64,000 nt of DNA from JBFWVR01 sp050246635. GTDB lineage: Bacteria > Acidobacteriota > Vicinamibacteria > Vicinamibacterales > UBA2999. The position numbers and the translations under genes are program-made. The notes below the pieces were generated by a model. The model was given only the letters and a program-made list of their open reading frames with translations. It did no database searches and was not told the DNA's origin. Shown here piece by piece: positions 1 through 8,726 of the stretch (positions are counted from its first letter, which is position 1; the number at the start of each line of letters is the position of its first letter). The stretch spans positions 1 to 64,000 of the forward strand of contig JBFWVR010000018.1 in NCBI GenBank assembly GCA_050246635.1. The letters run 5' to 3'.

Positions 1-86
1 GTCGCGGCGCCGGCTGCGCACGCCAGTTGCGGCGCAGGTGGCGCACCAGCTATCCTGAGGGTTCCCGGTCGCGGCCGGACACGGTG

Positions 87-180
87 GGTGAGGTGGCCGA
101 GAGGCTGAAGGCGGCGGTTTGCTAAACCGTTGTAGGGCTTTAAAACCCTACCCAGGGTTCGAATCCCTGCCTCACCGCCA
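87..180 (+). tRNA. tRNA-Ser (anticodon GCU)
   Basis: This folds as a class II tRNA. The 7-bp acceptor stem pairs GGTGAGG (87-93) with CCTCACC (170-176), followed by discriminator G and an encoded CCA (178-180). The anticodon GCT is at 121-123, flanked by TT and AA in a 7-nt loop. A long variable arm with a short hairpin (about TAGGG/CCCTA, near 133-152) and a GGTTCGAATCC T-arm follow. The long variable arm and GCT anticodon identify serine, reading AGC/AGU codons. It lies 99 nt before the ferrochelatase gene on the same strand. No integration site duplication was seen around it. Confidence 0.96.
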
Positions 181-279
181 GCCTTCGCCGCCGCCGTTTG
201 CCGGTGCTCCTTGCGGGCGCCGGCGAGGCGGCGGCTACGGCCGGGCACGCCCCCCACGTGACCACTCCCGGATTTCCAC

Positions 280-1341
280 GTGACCTTTGACGCCGTCCTC
301 GTCATCTCCTTCGGCGGCCCGCAGGGCCTGCCCGACATCCGCCCGTTCCTCGAGAACGTCCTGCGTGGCCGGGTCGTCGCGCCCGGCAAGGTCGAGGAGG
401 TCGCCCACCACTACGAGATGTTCGGCGGCGTCTCGCCCATCACCGAGCTGACGATGCGGCAGGCGGACGGCTTGCGGGAGCGGCTGGCGAACGCCGGGAC
501 GCCCCTGCCCGTCTATGTGGGCATGCGCAACTGGGCGCCGTACCTGAAGGACACGCTGGCCGACATGTCCCGCGCCGGCGTGCGTCGCGCCATCGGTTTC
601 GTGACAGCGGCGCACCACAGCTACTCGAGCTGCGGGCAGTACAAGGAAAACGTGCGCGACGCGCGGAAGGCGCTCCACGAGGCCGGCCTGGCCGACGTCG
701 AGGTGACCTACGTCCCGAGCTGGTTCACGCACGACGGCTTCATCGAGACCAACGCGGCGCACGTCCGCGAGGCGTTCGGCCGGCTGCCCGCGGAGGTCGC
801 GCCGAAGGCGCGGCTGATCTTCACCGCGCACAGCATCCCCGTGCCGGCCGCGGCGCGCACGAAGTACCGCGAGCAGATCACCGAGAGCGCCCGGCTCGTC
901 GCCGAACGGACGGGACACGCAGACTGGACCCTGGTGTTCCAGAGCCGCAGCGGCCGGCCCGAGGACCCCTGGCTCGAGCCCGACATCTGCGACTACCTGC
1001 GGCAGGCGCACGCCGAGGGGCTCGCCGCCGCCGTGCTCTGCCCGATCGGGTTCCTCTGCGATCACATCGAGGTGCTCTACGACCTCGACTACGAGGCCGC
1101 CGGCGTGGCGCGGGAGATCGGGTTGCCGATCGCCCGTGCCGCGGCGGTGAACGACGACCCGGTCTTCCTCGACATGATGGCGGACGTCGTGCGCGGCACC
1201 ATGGCGCGCTATGCCACGGGACGGCCGTTGCCCTTCCACCTGCCTGAGACTGCACGGCCCGGCACGCGCGGCGGCCATCCGCCCCCGGGCGTGCACGCAG
1301 GCGGGGTTCCCCCGATTGCGCGGGGCGGGGCGAGCGGCTAG
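280..1341 (+). CDS. hemH: Ferrochelatase, probably coproporphyrin type
   Basis: 353 aa enzyme inserting ferrous iron into a porphyrin at the end of heme synthesis, acting in the cytoplasm or at the membrane face. The iron-site histidine is H184 in FTAHSIP, and the conserved acidic region GFLCDHIEVLYDLD carries E264, the same numbering as the Bacillus enzyme. The motif around residues 112-121 (HHSYSSCGQY) resembles the coproporphyrin ferrochelatases (CpfC) of Gram-positives more than proteobacterial HemH, so the product may be coproheme; this is inference. The start is GTG at 280. The last 30 or so residues are Pro/Arg/Gly-rich and may be a nonconserved tail. The gene ends 2 nt before the sensor kinase, so the two are probably cotranscribed. 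Confidence 0.93.
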   Translation: MTFDAVLVISFGGPQGLPDIRPFLENVLRGRVVAPGKVEEVAHHYEMFGGVSPITELTMRQADGLRERLANAGTPLPVYVGMRNWAPYLKDTLADMSRAGVRRAIGFVTAAHHSYSSCGQYKENVRDARKALHEAGLADVEVTYVPSWFTHDGFIETNAAHVREAFGRLPAEVAPKARLIFTAHSIPVPAAARTKYREQITESARLVAERTGHADWTLVFQSRSGRPEDPWLEPDICDYLRQAHAEGLAAAVLCPIGFLCDHIEVLYDLDYEAAGVAREIGLPIARAAAVNDDPVFLDMMADVVRGTMARYATGRPLPFHLPETARPGTRGGHPPPGVHAGGVPPIARGGASG

Positions 1342-1343
1342 GC

Positions 1344-3428
1344 TTGACGCGCGTGGAGTCGCGACCGCCATCCCCGGACGGCGCGCGCAGGTGGCTGGCC
1401 TCCGGGCTGGCGCGTGACGTCGTCCTGAACCTGGCCATTGCCGGCGCCTGCTGGCTGGCCAGCGAGTTGACCCTGCTTGCCGCCGGGGCCGACGGCCGGC
1501 TCGCCCCCGTCTGGCCGGCGGCGGGGCTCGCGATCGGCGGCGCCTGGATTGCCGGCCCACGCGTGCTGCCCGGTGTCGCGGCCGCGACCCTCCTCCTCAC
1601 CCTGCCACGCATGCCGGCCCTGCCCGCGGTCGCCATCGCGATCGGCGCGGTGCTGGAGGCCTGGGTGGCCACGCTCCTCCTGCGCCGCACGGGCTTCGAC
1701 GAACGGCTCGAACGCGCCCGCGATCCCCTGCTCCTCGTGTTCGCCGCGGCCCCCGCGGGTGCGGCCCTGACGGCGCTCGCCGGCGGGCTGGGGCTGGGCC
1801 TGTTGCAGGACGGCAACACGCGCCTGGTGGTCGTCTGGTGGTTGCGCAGCTGGCTCGGCTCGGTCGTGTTCGCCCCGCTCGTGCTGACCTGGGCGCGCGG
1901 CCGCACCATCGACTGGACGTGGCGCAAGGGCGCCGAGGGCGCCGCGCTCCTTGCCGTGACGCTCGGCTCGGCGCAACTGCTGTTCGGGCTCTGGGGGCTG
2001 CTGCCCGGGCAGAACATCCCGCTGGCGTTCCTGCTCTTCCCGATCGTGGGCTGGGCCGGCCTGCGGTTCCGCGCCCGCGGCGCGGCGACGATTGTGGCGC
2101 TCGTGGCGGCGATCTCGATCCCCGTGGTGTCCACGGGCCTCGGGCCGTTCGCCGTGTTCACGCCGGAGCTCACGAACGCGCTGCTCTTCACGTTCCTGTC
2201 CCTGGCCATGCTGAGCGGGCTGCTGCTCTCCGCGCTGGTCTCGACGCTCGAGGAATCCGTGGAACGCCCGCTGGCGCTCGAGGAGCAGCTGCGGCACTCG
2301 CAGAAGATGGAGGCGGTCGGCCGCCTCGCCGGCGGGATCGCGCACGACTTCAACAACCTGCTGACCGCGATCATCGGCTACAACGAGATCGTGCTCGCGC
2401 AGCTCGAGCCCGGCGACGAGCGCCGCGCCGACGCGGAGGAAATCGGGCGGGCCGCGATGCGTGCGGCCGACCTGACGCGGCAGATGCTCGCGTTCAGCCG
2501 CCGGCAGGTGCTGCAGCCGAAGGTCATCGACCTGAACACCGCCCTTGGCAAGGTGGAGCCGATGCTCCGCCGGGTGATCGGCGAGGACATCGTGATGACC
2601 ATCGCGCCGCGCGCCACCGAGAGCCTGGTGCGTGTCGACCCCGGCCAGATCGAGCAGGTCATCATGAACCTGGTCGTCAACGCCCGGGACGCGATGCCGC
2701 AGGGCGGCCGCCTCACCGTCGAGACCGGCGACTCGACCGTCGACCGCGAGATGCCCGGGCTCGTCGAGATGCCACCCGGCCGTTACGTCATGCTGGCGGT
2801 CACCGACACGGGCACCGGCATGAGCGCCGAGGTGAAGGCCCGCATCTTCGAGCCGTACTTCACGACGAAGGACGTCGGCAAGGGCACCGGCCTCGGCCTG
2901 TCGACCGCCTACGGGATCATCCGCCAGAGCGACGGCCACGTGCACGTCTACAGCGAGCCGGGGCAGGGCACGACGTTCCGCATCTACCTCCCGCGGGCGG
3001 AGGCCGAGGCCGCGGCGTCGGCCGAGGACACGGGGGACCGGTTGCCCGGCGGCACCGAACACGTGCTGCTCGTCGAGGACGACACCTCCGTGCGGCGCCT
3101 GTCGAAGGAGATCCTGCAGCGGCTGGGCTACAGCGTCACCGAGGCGGCCTCCGGCCGCGCGGGGCTGGCGCTCGGCAGCGACGACACGCGGCATTTCGAC
3201 CTGGCGCTCTGCGACGTGATTCTCGGCGACATGAGCGGCCCGGCGGTGGTCGAGGCGCTGCGCGCGTTGCGCCCCTCCGTGCGTGTGCTCTACATGTCCG
3301 GCTACACTGACGAGGCCATCGTCCGCACCGGGGTGCTGGACGAGGGGCAGCCGTTCCTGCAGAAGCCGTTCACGCCGATGGACCTCGCCCGCAAGATCCG
3401 GGAGGTTCTCGACGCCCGCGAGGACTAG
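1344..3428 (+). CDS. MASE1-type membrane hybrid histidine kinase with C-terminal receiver
   Basis: 694 aa. The N-terminal 300 residues or so form many hydrophobic helices with a WPAAGLAIG motif typical of the MASE1 integral-membrane sensor domain. A short linker leads to a HisKA domain with the phosphorylated His in GGIAHDFNNLL (about residue 334), a HATPase domain (N box NLVVNARDAM, G box DTGTGM, GTGLGLS) and a receiver domain from about 572 (VLLVEDDTSVRR; acceptor Asp in LCDVIL). The ligand of MASE1 is unknown. Start TTG at 1344; GTG at 1353 is an alternative. It lies between ferrochelatase and a Ser/Thr kinase with gaps of 2 and 6 nt, so two phospho-signalling proteins are probably co-expressed. 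No separate output regulator is adjacent. Confidence 0.9.
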   Translation: MTRVESRPPSPDGARRWLASGLARDVVLNLAIAGACWLASELTLLAAGADGRLAPVWPAAGLAIGGAWIAGPRVLPGVAAATLLLTLPRMPALPAVAIAIGAVLEAWVATLLLRRTGFDERLERARDPLLLVFAAAPAGAALTALAGGLGLGLLQDGNTRLVVVWWLRSWLGSVVFAPLVLTWARGRTIDWTWRKGAEGAALLAVTLGSAQLLFGLWGLLPGQNIPLAFLLFPIVGWAGLRFRARGAATIVALVAAISIPVVSTGLGPFAVFTPELTNALLFTFLSLAMLSGLLLSALVSTLEESVERPLALEEQLRHSQKMEAVGRLAGGIAHDFNNLLTAIIGYNEIVLAQLEPGDERRADAEEIGRAAMRAADLTRQMLAFSRRQVLQPKVIDLNTALGKVEPMLRRVIGEDIVMTIAPRATESLVRVDPGQIEQVIMNLVVNARDAMPQGGRLTVETGDSTVDREMPGLVEMPPGRYVMLAVTDTGTGMSAEVKARIFEPYFTTKDVGKGTGLGLSTAYGIIRQSDGHVHVYSEPGQGTTFRIYLPRAEAEAAASAEDTGDRLPGGTEHVLLVEDDTSVRRLSKEILQRLGYSVTEAASGRAGLALGSDDTRHFDLALCDVILGDMSGPAVVEALRALRPSVRVLYMSGYTDEAIVRTGVLDEGQPFLQKPFTPMDLARKIREVLDARED

Positions 3429-3434
3429 CCGCTG

Positions 3435-6257
3435 ATGGTCGGACGCACGATCTCGCATTACCGGATCCTGGCGTCGCTGGGCAGCGGCGGCATGGGCGTC
3501 GTCTACGAGGCGGAGGACACGCGCCTCGGGCGGAAGGTCGCCCTGAAGCTCCTCGCCGACGAGGCCTGCTGCGATGCCGCGTCGATGGAGCGGTTCCTCC
3601 GCGAGGCGCGCATCGTCTCGTCGCTGAACCATCCCCACATCTGCACGCTCCACGACATCGGCGAGGCCGGCGGCCAGCAGTTCATGGTGATGGAGCTGCT
3701 CGACGGCGAGTCGCTCAAGGAGCGCATCGCCCGCGGTCCGCTCCGCATGGACGATGTCCTGGAACTGGGCGCCCAGATTGCCGACGCGCTCGATGCGGCG
3801 CACGCCCAGGGCGTGGTCCATCGCGACATCAAGCCCGCCAACCTGTTCGTCACGCGCCGCGGCCACGCCAAGGTGCTCGACTTCGGCGTGGCGAAGCTGG
3901 GGCGGGACCGCGGCGCCGACCTCGAGGTAACGATGGCGGGGGACGAGATGACCCGCACCGGCTCCGCCGTCGGCACCGTGGCCTACATGTCGCCGGAGCA
4001 GGCGCGGGGCGAGGACATCGACGCGCGCAGCGACCTGTTCTCCCTCGGCATCGTGCTGTACGAGATGGCGACGGGCCGCCAGCCATTCCCCGGGGCCACG
4101 CCGGCCGTCGTGTTCGAGGGCCTCCTCACGCGTACGCCGCCGCCGCCCTCGTCGCTCAATGCCGACGTCCCACCGGAGTTCGACCGCATCGTCGCCAAGG
4201 CGCTCGAGAAGGACCGCGAGACGCGGTACCAGAGCGCGGCGGACCTGCGGGCCGATCTCAAGCGGCTGAAGCGCGAAACCGAGAGCGGCCGCCTGCCCGC
4301 CGTCATGGCCCTCGACGCGACACCGGCGCCCGTCGTGCCGCCCACGGCCCCGCCGGCGGCGCTGTCCGGGCGTCGGGCGTTCTACATCGGGGCGCCGGTC
4401 GTGACGATGCTGCTCGCGGCCGTGGTGCTGTTCTGGTACTCGACCCGCGCCCCCGCCCTCAGCGAACGCGACACCGTCGTCCTGACCAGCGTGACCAACC
4501 GGACGGGCGACGCCATGTTCGACGACACCCTTGGCGAGGCCCTGGCGGTCCAGCTCCGTCAGACGCCATTCCTGAACCTCCTGTCGGACGCGGAGGTCGA
4601 GTCACAGCTCCGGTTGATGGATCGCGACCCGATGACGCGCCTCACCCCGGACGTCGCGGCGGAGGTCTGCCAGCGGGCGGGTGCCAAGGCCACGCTTGCG
4701 GGCACGATTGCCAGCCTCGGCAGCAGCTACGTGATCACGCTCAACGCCCGCGACTGCGTCAGTGGCGACGTCATCGCCGAGGCGCAGACCCAGGCCGCCG
4801 ACAAGGAGCAGGTGCTGACCGCGCTCGGGGAGGCCACCAAGACCTTCCGCGAGCAGCTCGGCGAGTCGCTCCAGTCGCTGCAGCGGTACGACGCGCCCGT
4901 GGAGCAGGCCACGACCCCCTCCCTCGAGGCGCTGAAGGCGTACAGCCAGGCGATCACGACCCGCCGCACGCAGGGCGACTTCGAGTCGGTGCCGTTCTTC
5001 AAGCGTGCCATCCAGCTCGATCCCGAGTTCGCGCTGGCGTATGCGCGGCTCGGCACCGTGTACTCCAACCTCGGGGAGACCGAGGAGGCGCGCGCCAACA
5101 CGCAGAAGGCGTACGAGCTGCGCGAGCGCGTCAGCGAGCGCGAGCGCTTCTACATCACGGCGCGCTACTACTCGACCGTGGACCGCAACGTCGACAAGGC
5201 CATCGAGACCTACCAGCTCTGGAAGGCCACGTACCCCACCGACTTCACGCCATTCGTGAACCTCGGGTTGCTGTTGCAGCAGCGCGGCGAGGCGCAGGAG
5301 GCGACCGCCACGCTGGAGGAGGCGGTGCGCCTCGCGCCGCAGGAGCCCCTGGCCCACCTGAACCTGGGACAGGCGTACCTGAACGAGTTGCGTTTCGACG
5401 ACGCGCGGAAGCAGTTCGAGGAGGTGCTGGCGCTCCAGGAGTCCACGAGCGCGCGGAGTGGCCTCCTGACGATCGGCGTGCTGACCCGTGACGACGTCCT
5501 GGTGGAGTCACAGGTGGACACCGTGCGCGGCCGCCGGGACGACGCGGACCTCCTGGGCGCGCAGGCCGGCGGCTCGATGTACTGGGGCAGGATGAAGCTG
5601 GCGGACGAGCAGTTGCAGGCGCTGGCGGCCCGCCTGGACGAGCTCGGGCGGCTGAAGAGTGCGGGGCAGGGCGTGCTGAACGCCGCGATCTCGTTCGCGA
5701 TGGTCGGGCGCGCCGACCGGGCGCGCTTCTACTTCCAGCTCGCGCGCCAGCGCACCGATCTGACGCCGGACACCGCCGACGAGCAGATCATCCTCGGGAT
5801 GTTCCTGCGTGACCCGTCCATGGTGACGCCGCGGCTCCAGGAGGCCATCGACTCGCAGGCGGACAACGCCCCCGAGCTGGCCGCCCGCGCCCTGCGGGCG
5901 ATGGCCGCCGAAGCGGCCGGCGAGACGGACGGGGCGCTCGAGGCCCTCGGGCCGGTCCGCCTCGACAGGAAGCAGCCCGAGACGGCGTTGCTCCATGGCT
6001 GGCTCGCGCTGAAGGCGGAACGCTACGACGAGGCGGTGGCCACGCTGGAGTGGCTGCGCGAGAACGCCCCGCGCCTGGACCTCTCGCCGACGCCCGCGAT
6101 GGAGAAGCTGATGCTCGCCCGCGCGTATGCCGGCGCGGGCCGCACGCCCGAGGCCCGCAAGGCGTACGAGGAGTTCTTCGAGTTCTGGCGCGACGCCGAC
6201 GAGGACCTGCCCGTCATGGTCGCCGCGCGCAAGGAATACGCCGCGCTCGACTCCTGA
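3435..6257 (+). CDS. Transmembrane Ser/Thr protein kinase with TPR extracytoplasmic part
   Basis: 940 aa Hanks-type kinase. The kinase domain covers about 9-275: glycine loop GSGGMG (16-21), ATP-binding K38 in VALKLL, catalytic HRDIKPAN near 129, DFG near 148, and APE-like SPEQARGEDIDARSDLFSLG. A Pro-rich linker precedes one membrane helix near 313-334. The remaining 600 residues are outside the cytoplasm by topology, with a region resembling those that combine signals (about 345-460) and then TPR helices (about 500-720 and 850-930). Such kinase-TPR fusions are expanded in Acidobacteriota; substrates are unknown. It follows the hybrid histidine kinase by 6 nt and probably shares its mRNA. Confidence 0.93.
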   Translation: MVGRTISHYRILASLGSGGMGVVYEAEDTRLGRKVALKLLADEACCDAASMERFLREARIVSSLNHPHICTLHDIGEAGGQQFMVMELLDGESLKERIARGPLRMDDVLELGAQIADALDAAHAQGVVHRDIKPANLFVTRRGHAKVLDFGVAKLGRDRGADLEVTMAGDEMTRTGSAVGTVAYMSPEQARGEDIDARSDLFSLGIVLYEMATGRQPFPGATPAVVFEGLLTRTPPPPSSLNADVPPEFDRIVAKALEKDRETRYQSAADLRADLKRLKRETESGRLPAVMALDATPAPVVPPTAPPAALSGRRAFYIGAPVVTMLLAAVVLFWYSTRAPALSERDTVVLTSVTNRTGDAMFDDTLGEALAVQLRQTPFLNLLSDAEVESQLRLMDRDPMTRLTPDVAAEVCQRAGAKATLAGTIASLGSSYVITLNARDCVSGDVIAEAQTQAADKEQVLTALGEATKTFREQLGESLQSLQRYDAPVEQATTPSLEALKAYSQAITTRRTQGDFESVPFFKRAIQLDPEFALAYARLGTVYSNLGETEEARANTQKAYELRERVSERERFYITARYYSTVDRNVDKAIETYQLWKATYPTDFTPFVNLGLLLQQRGEAQEATATLEEAVRLAPQEPLAHLNLGQAYLNELRFDDARKQFEEVLALQESTSARSGLLTIGVLTRDDVLVESQVDTVRGRRDDADLLGAQAGGSMYWGRMKLADEQLQALAARLDELGRLKSAGQGVLNAAISFAMVGRADRARFYFQLARQRTDLTPDTADEQIILGMFLRDPSMVTPRLQEAIDSQADNAPELAARALRAMAAEAAGETDGALEALGPVRLDRKQPETALLHGWLALKAERYDEAVATLEWLRENAPRLDLSPTPAMEKLMLARAYAGAGRTPEARKAYEEFFEFWRDADEDLPVMVAARKEYAALDS

Positions 6258-6271
6258 TTGAGGAGACAAAG

Positions 6272-6400
6272 ACGTACGGGACACAGAGACACAGAGACAC
6301 GGAGACACGGAGACACGGAGACGCAGAGGGACTTCTCTTCCAGGGGTATTTCCTGCAGAAGCGGCTCCTCTGTGCCTCCGTGTCGCCGTGGCTCGTACGT
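6272..6400. repeat. Intergenic inverted repeat, CACGGAGA word family
   Basis: The spacer between the Ser/Thr kinase and the M61 gene is one inverted element. The left arm (6272-6328) is a run of 9-bp words of the form ACACGGAG/ACACAGAG. The right arm (6365-6400) carries the complement (CTCTGTGCCTCCGTGTC). Its ends are exact inverses: ACGTACG at 6272-6278 and CGTACGT at 6394-6400. The right end abuts the -10 box of the M61 gene. The same word appears at 39.7 and 42.3 kb. There is no coding potential; in-frame translation gives only low-complexity peptide. Confidence 0.85.
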
Positions 6401-6402
6401 GC

Positions 6403-6408
6403 TAGCAT
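6403..6408 (+). promoter_or_regulatory. -10 box for a leaderless M61 mRNA
   Basis: TAGCAT ends 7 nt before the ATG at 6416, placing the start point at or next to that ATG. It overlaps the alternative upstream ATG at 6407, which argues for 6416. No clear -35 was seen. Confidence 0.5.
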
Positions 6409-6415
6409 GCCGGCC

Positions 6416-8299
6416 ATGACCCGCCTTGCGCCTGCGGTCGTTGCGGCCGCCCTTCTCGCGCTCGCCGCGCCGGTCGCGGCGCAGACCGCTCCCATCGAGT
6501 ACCGGCTGACGTTCCCCGAGCCCGAGCATCGCTGGATGCAGGTGGAGATCACCTTCCCGGACGTGCCCTCGGGAGCACTCGAGGTGCGCATGAGCCGCAC
6601 GTCGCCAGGACGCTACGCGCTCCACGAGTTCGCGAAGAACGTCTACGACGTGTCGGTGACCGACGGCGCGGGCACCGCGCTCGAACCGGCGCGGCCGAAC
6701 CTGCACCAGTGGACGGTCACGGGACACGACGGCACCGTCAAGGTGCGATACCGCGTGTACGGGGATCGCGTGGATGGGACATACCTGGGCGTCGACGTCA
6801 CCCACGCGCACATCAACATGCCGGCGGCCCTGATGTGGGCCCGCGGCCTCGAGCAGCGACCGGCGCGCCTCACGTTCGTCCGGCCGGCGGGGCTCGACTG
6901 GACCGTCGCGACGCAGCTCTTCCCCACCGACGACCCCTTCGTGTTCACCGCGCCGAACATGCAGTACCTGTTCGACAGCCCGACCGAGTTCGGGCTGCAC
7001 GCGCTGAAGACCTTCGACGTGGCGCGGGCCAACGGCCCTCCGGCGCGATTCCGGATCTCGCTGCACCACGACGGCACCGAGGCCGAGGCCGATCGCTTCA
7101 CGAAGGACGTGGAGGCGATCGTGCGCGAGGAGATGGCGGTGTACGGCGAGCTCGCCGACTACGACACCGGCACCTACACCTTCCTTTCCGACTACCTGCC
7201 GTGGGCCAGCGGCGACGGCATGGAGCACCGCAACAGCACGGTGCTCACGAGCAGCGGCGCCCTGCGCAACCCCCAGCAGCGCCTCGGGCTGCTCGGCACG
7301 GTGGCCCACGAGTTCTTCCACTCGTGGAACATCGAGCGCATCCGGCCGAAGACGATCGAGCCGTTCGACTTCGAGGACGCCAACGTCTCCGACGAGCTCT
7401 GGCTCGGCGAGGGCTTCACCAGCTACTACGACGCGCTCGTGCTGCACCGCAGCGGCCTCGGCTCGCAGGAGCGGTTCCTCGACAACTTTGCCGGCGTGAT
7501 CAACGCGATCACGATCAGCCCCGGCCGCTCGTTGCGCTCCGCGCAGCAGATGAGCCAGCTCGCGCCCTTCGTCGACGCGGCGGTCTCGGTCGACCGCACG
7601 GCGTGGCCCAACCTCTTCATCTCGTACTACACGTGGGGCGAAGGGCTCGGCCTCGCGCTCGACCTCTCGCTCCGTGAGCGCAGCGCCGGCAAGGTGACGC
7701 TGGACGACTACATGCGCGCCATGTGGACCACCTACGGGAAGCCCGGCGAGGGCACGCCCGGGGTCGTCAAGACGCCCTACACGATCCAGCAGGCCCGGGA
7801 GATGCTGGCGGAGGTGTCGGGCGACCAGGCGTTCGCCAACCAGTTCTTCGATCGCTACATCCAGGGGCACGACGTGCCCGCCTACGCCGACCTGCTCGCG
7901 CCCGCCGGATTCCTCGTGCGCCCGGCGCGTGAAGGTGCCCTCTGGCTCGGGAACGCCCGGCTCGACTTCTCGGGCGCGTCGGCGGCCCGCGTGCAGACGC
8001 TGGTCCCGTTCGGCTCGCCGCTCTACGAAGCCGGGGTCGAGCAGGACGACCAGATCGTCAGCCTCGACGGCAAGCCATTGACGGCTCCCGCCGAGCTGGA
8101 GGCCGTCCTGTCGGCGCACGCCGCGGGTGATCGGGTGGCCATCCAGTTCGTGCGCCGGAATGGCGACCGCGTGGACGGTACAATCGTCCTGGAGGCGGAC
8201 CCGCGCATCCAGCTCGTGCCGGTCGAGGCAACGGGCGGCACGCTGTCCGCCGACCAGAAGAGGTTCAGGGACTCATGGCTCGACTCACGCGCACGCTGA
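6416..8299 (+). CDS. Secreted M61-family (glycyl aminopeptidase-like) metallopeptidase with PDZ domain
   Basis: 627 aa. A signal peptide (about 1-22, ending APVAAQ) is followed by an N-terminal beta domain, the catalytic domain and a C-terminal PDZ domain (about 505-600). The zinc motif is HEFFHSWN, first His near residue 298, with the downstream glutamate in LWLGEGFTSYYD. M61 enzymes release N-terminal residues, Gly/Ala preferred in the studied member. Start ATG 6416 was chosen because of the -10 box at 6403-6408; ATG 6407 is in frame. The 3' end overlaps the rhodanese gene by 25 nt, implying coupling. A second M61 gene lies at 15687. Confidence 0.9.
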   Translation: MTRLAPAVVAAALLALAAPVAAQTAPIEYRLTFPEPEHRWMQVEITFPDVPSGALEVRMSRTSPGRYALHEFAKNVYDVSVTDGAGTALEPARPNLHQWTVTGHDGTVKVRYRVYGDRVDGTYLGVDVTHAHINMPAALMWARGLEQRPARLTFVRPAGLDWTVATQLFPTDDPFVFTAPNMQYLFDSPTEFGLHALKTFDVARANGPPARFRISLHHDGTEAEADRFTKDVEAIVREEMAVYGELADYDTGTYTFLSDYLPWASGDGMEHRNSTVLTSSGALRNPQQRLGLLGTVAHEFFHSWNIERIRPKTIEPFDFEDANVSDELWLGEGFTSYYDALVLHRSGLGSQERFLDNFAGVINAITISPGRSLRSAQQMSQLAPFVDAAVSVDRTAWPNLFISYYTWGEGLGLALDLSLRERSAGKVTLDDYMRAMWTTYGKPGEGTPGVVKTPYTIQQAREMLAEVSGDQAFANQFFDRYIQGHDVPAYADLLAPAGFLVRPAREGALWLGNARLDFSGASAARVQTLVPFGSPLYEAGVEQDDQIVSLDGKPLTAPAELEAVLSAHAAGDRVAIQFVRRNGDRVDGTIVLEADPRIQLVPVEATGGTLSADQKRFRDSWLDSRAR

Positions 8300-8706
8300 C
8301 CATCGTCCTCGCCCTCGTGGCCGTCGCGGCCGCGGGGCTCCAGGCCCAGCGCAAGCCGGAACCGAAGGTCGATCTGATCTCGATCGACGACACGCTGGCC
8401 TTGATCAAGAAGGACGCCGTCCTGCTGCTCGACGTCCGCACGCTCGGCCTCTACATGGTCGAGCACATCAAGGGGGCGCGAAACCTGCCGGTCGAGGACT
8501 CCGACTGGCGTGCCGAGGAGTTCGCGGGCACCGACAAGCAGATCGTGACCTACTGCTCCTGCCCGGAGGAGCACTCGTCGATCGAGGCCGCGAAGCGCAT
8601 GATGCAGAACGGCGTGAAGGACGTGAAGGCCCTGCGGGGCGGCTGGAACGAGTGGAAGGCGCGGGGACTGCCGACCGCCAAGGGCGACACGCCCGGTCGT
8701 GACTGA
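8275..8706 (+). CDS. Exported rhodanese-domain protein
   Basis: 143 aa. A signal peptide (about 1-25, ending GLQAQ) is followed by a single rhodanese fold: LLLDVRTLGLYMVEHIKGARNLPVE and the active-site loop YCSCPEEHSS, where the first Cys is the likely persulfide acceptor. The domain ends with GGWNEWKARGLP, typical of the family. It would act in the periplasm in sulfur transfer, or simply bind a partner. The start lies inside the M61 coding sequence (25-nt overlap) and the end is 20 nt from the convergent NtrC-type regulator. The two Cys in the loop may form a disulfide outside the cell. Confidence 0.88.
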   Translation: MARLTRTLTIVLALVAVAAAGLQAQRKPEPKVDLISIDDTLALIKKDAVLLLDVRTLGLYMVEHIKGARNLPVEDSDWRAEEFAGTDKQIVTYCSCPEEHSSIEAAKRMMQNGVKDVKALRGGWNEWKARGLPTAKGDTPGRD

Positions 8707-8726
8707 CGGCCGCGGCGGTCACCGCG

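Noticed and set aside
87..180. A genomic island inserted at the tRNA-Ser gene
   Set aside because: No integrase and no repeat of the tRNA 3' end was found; the following genes are housekeeping or signalling.
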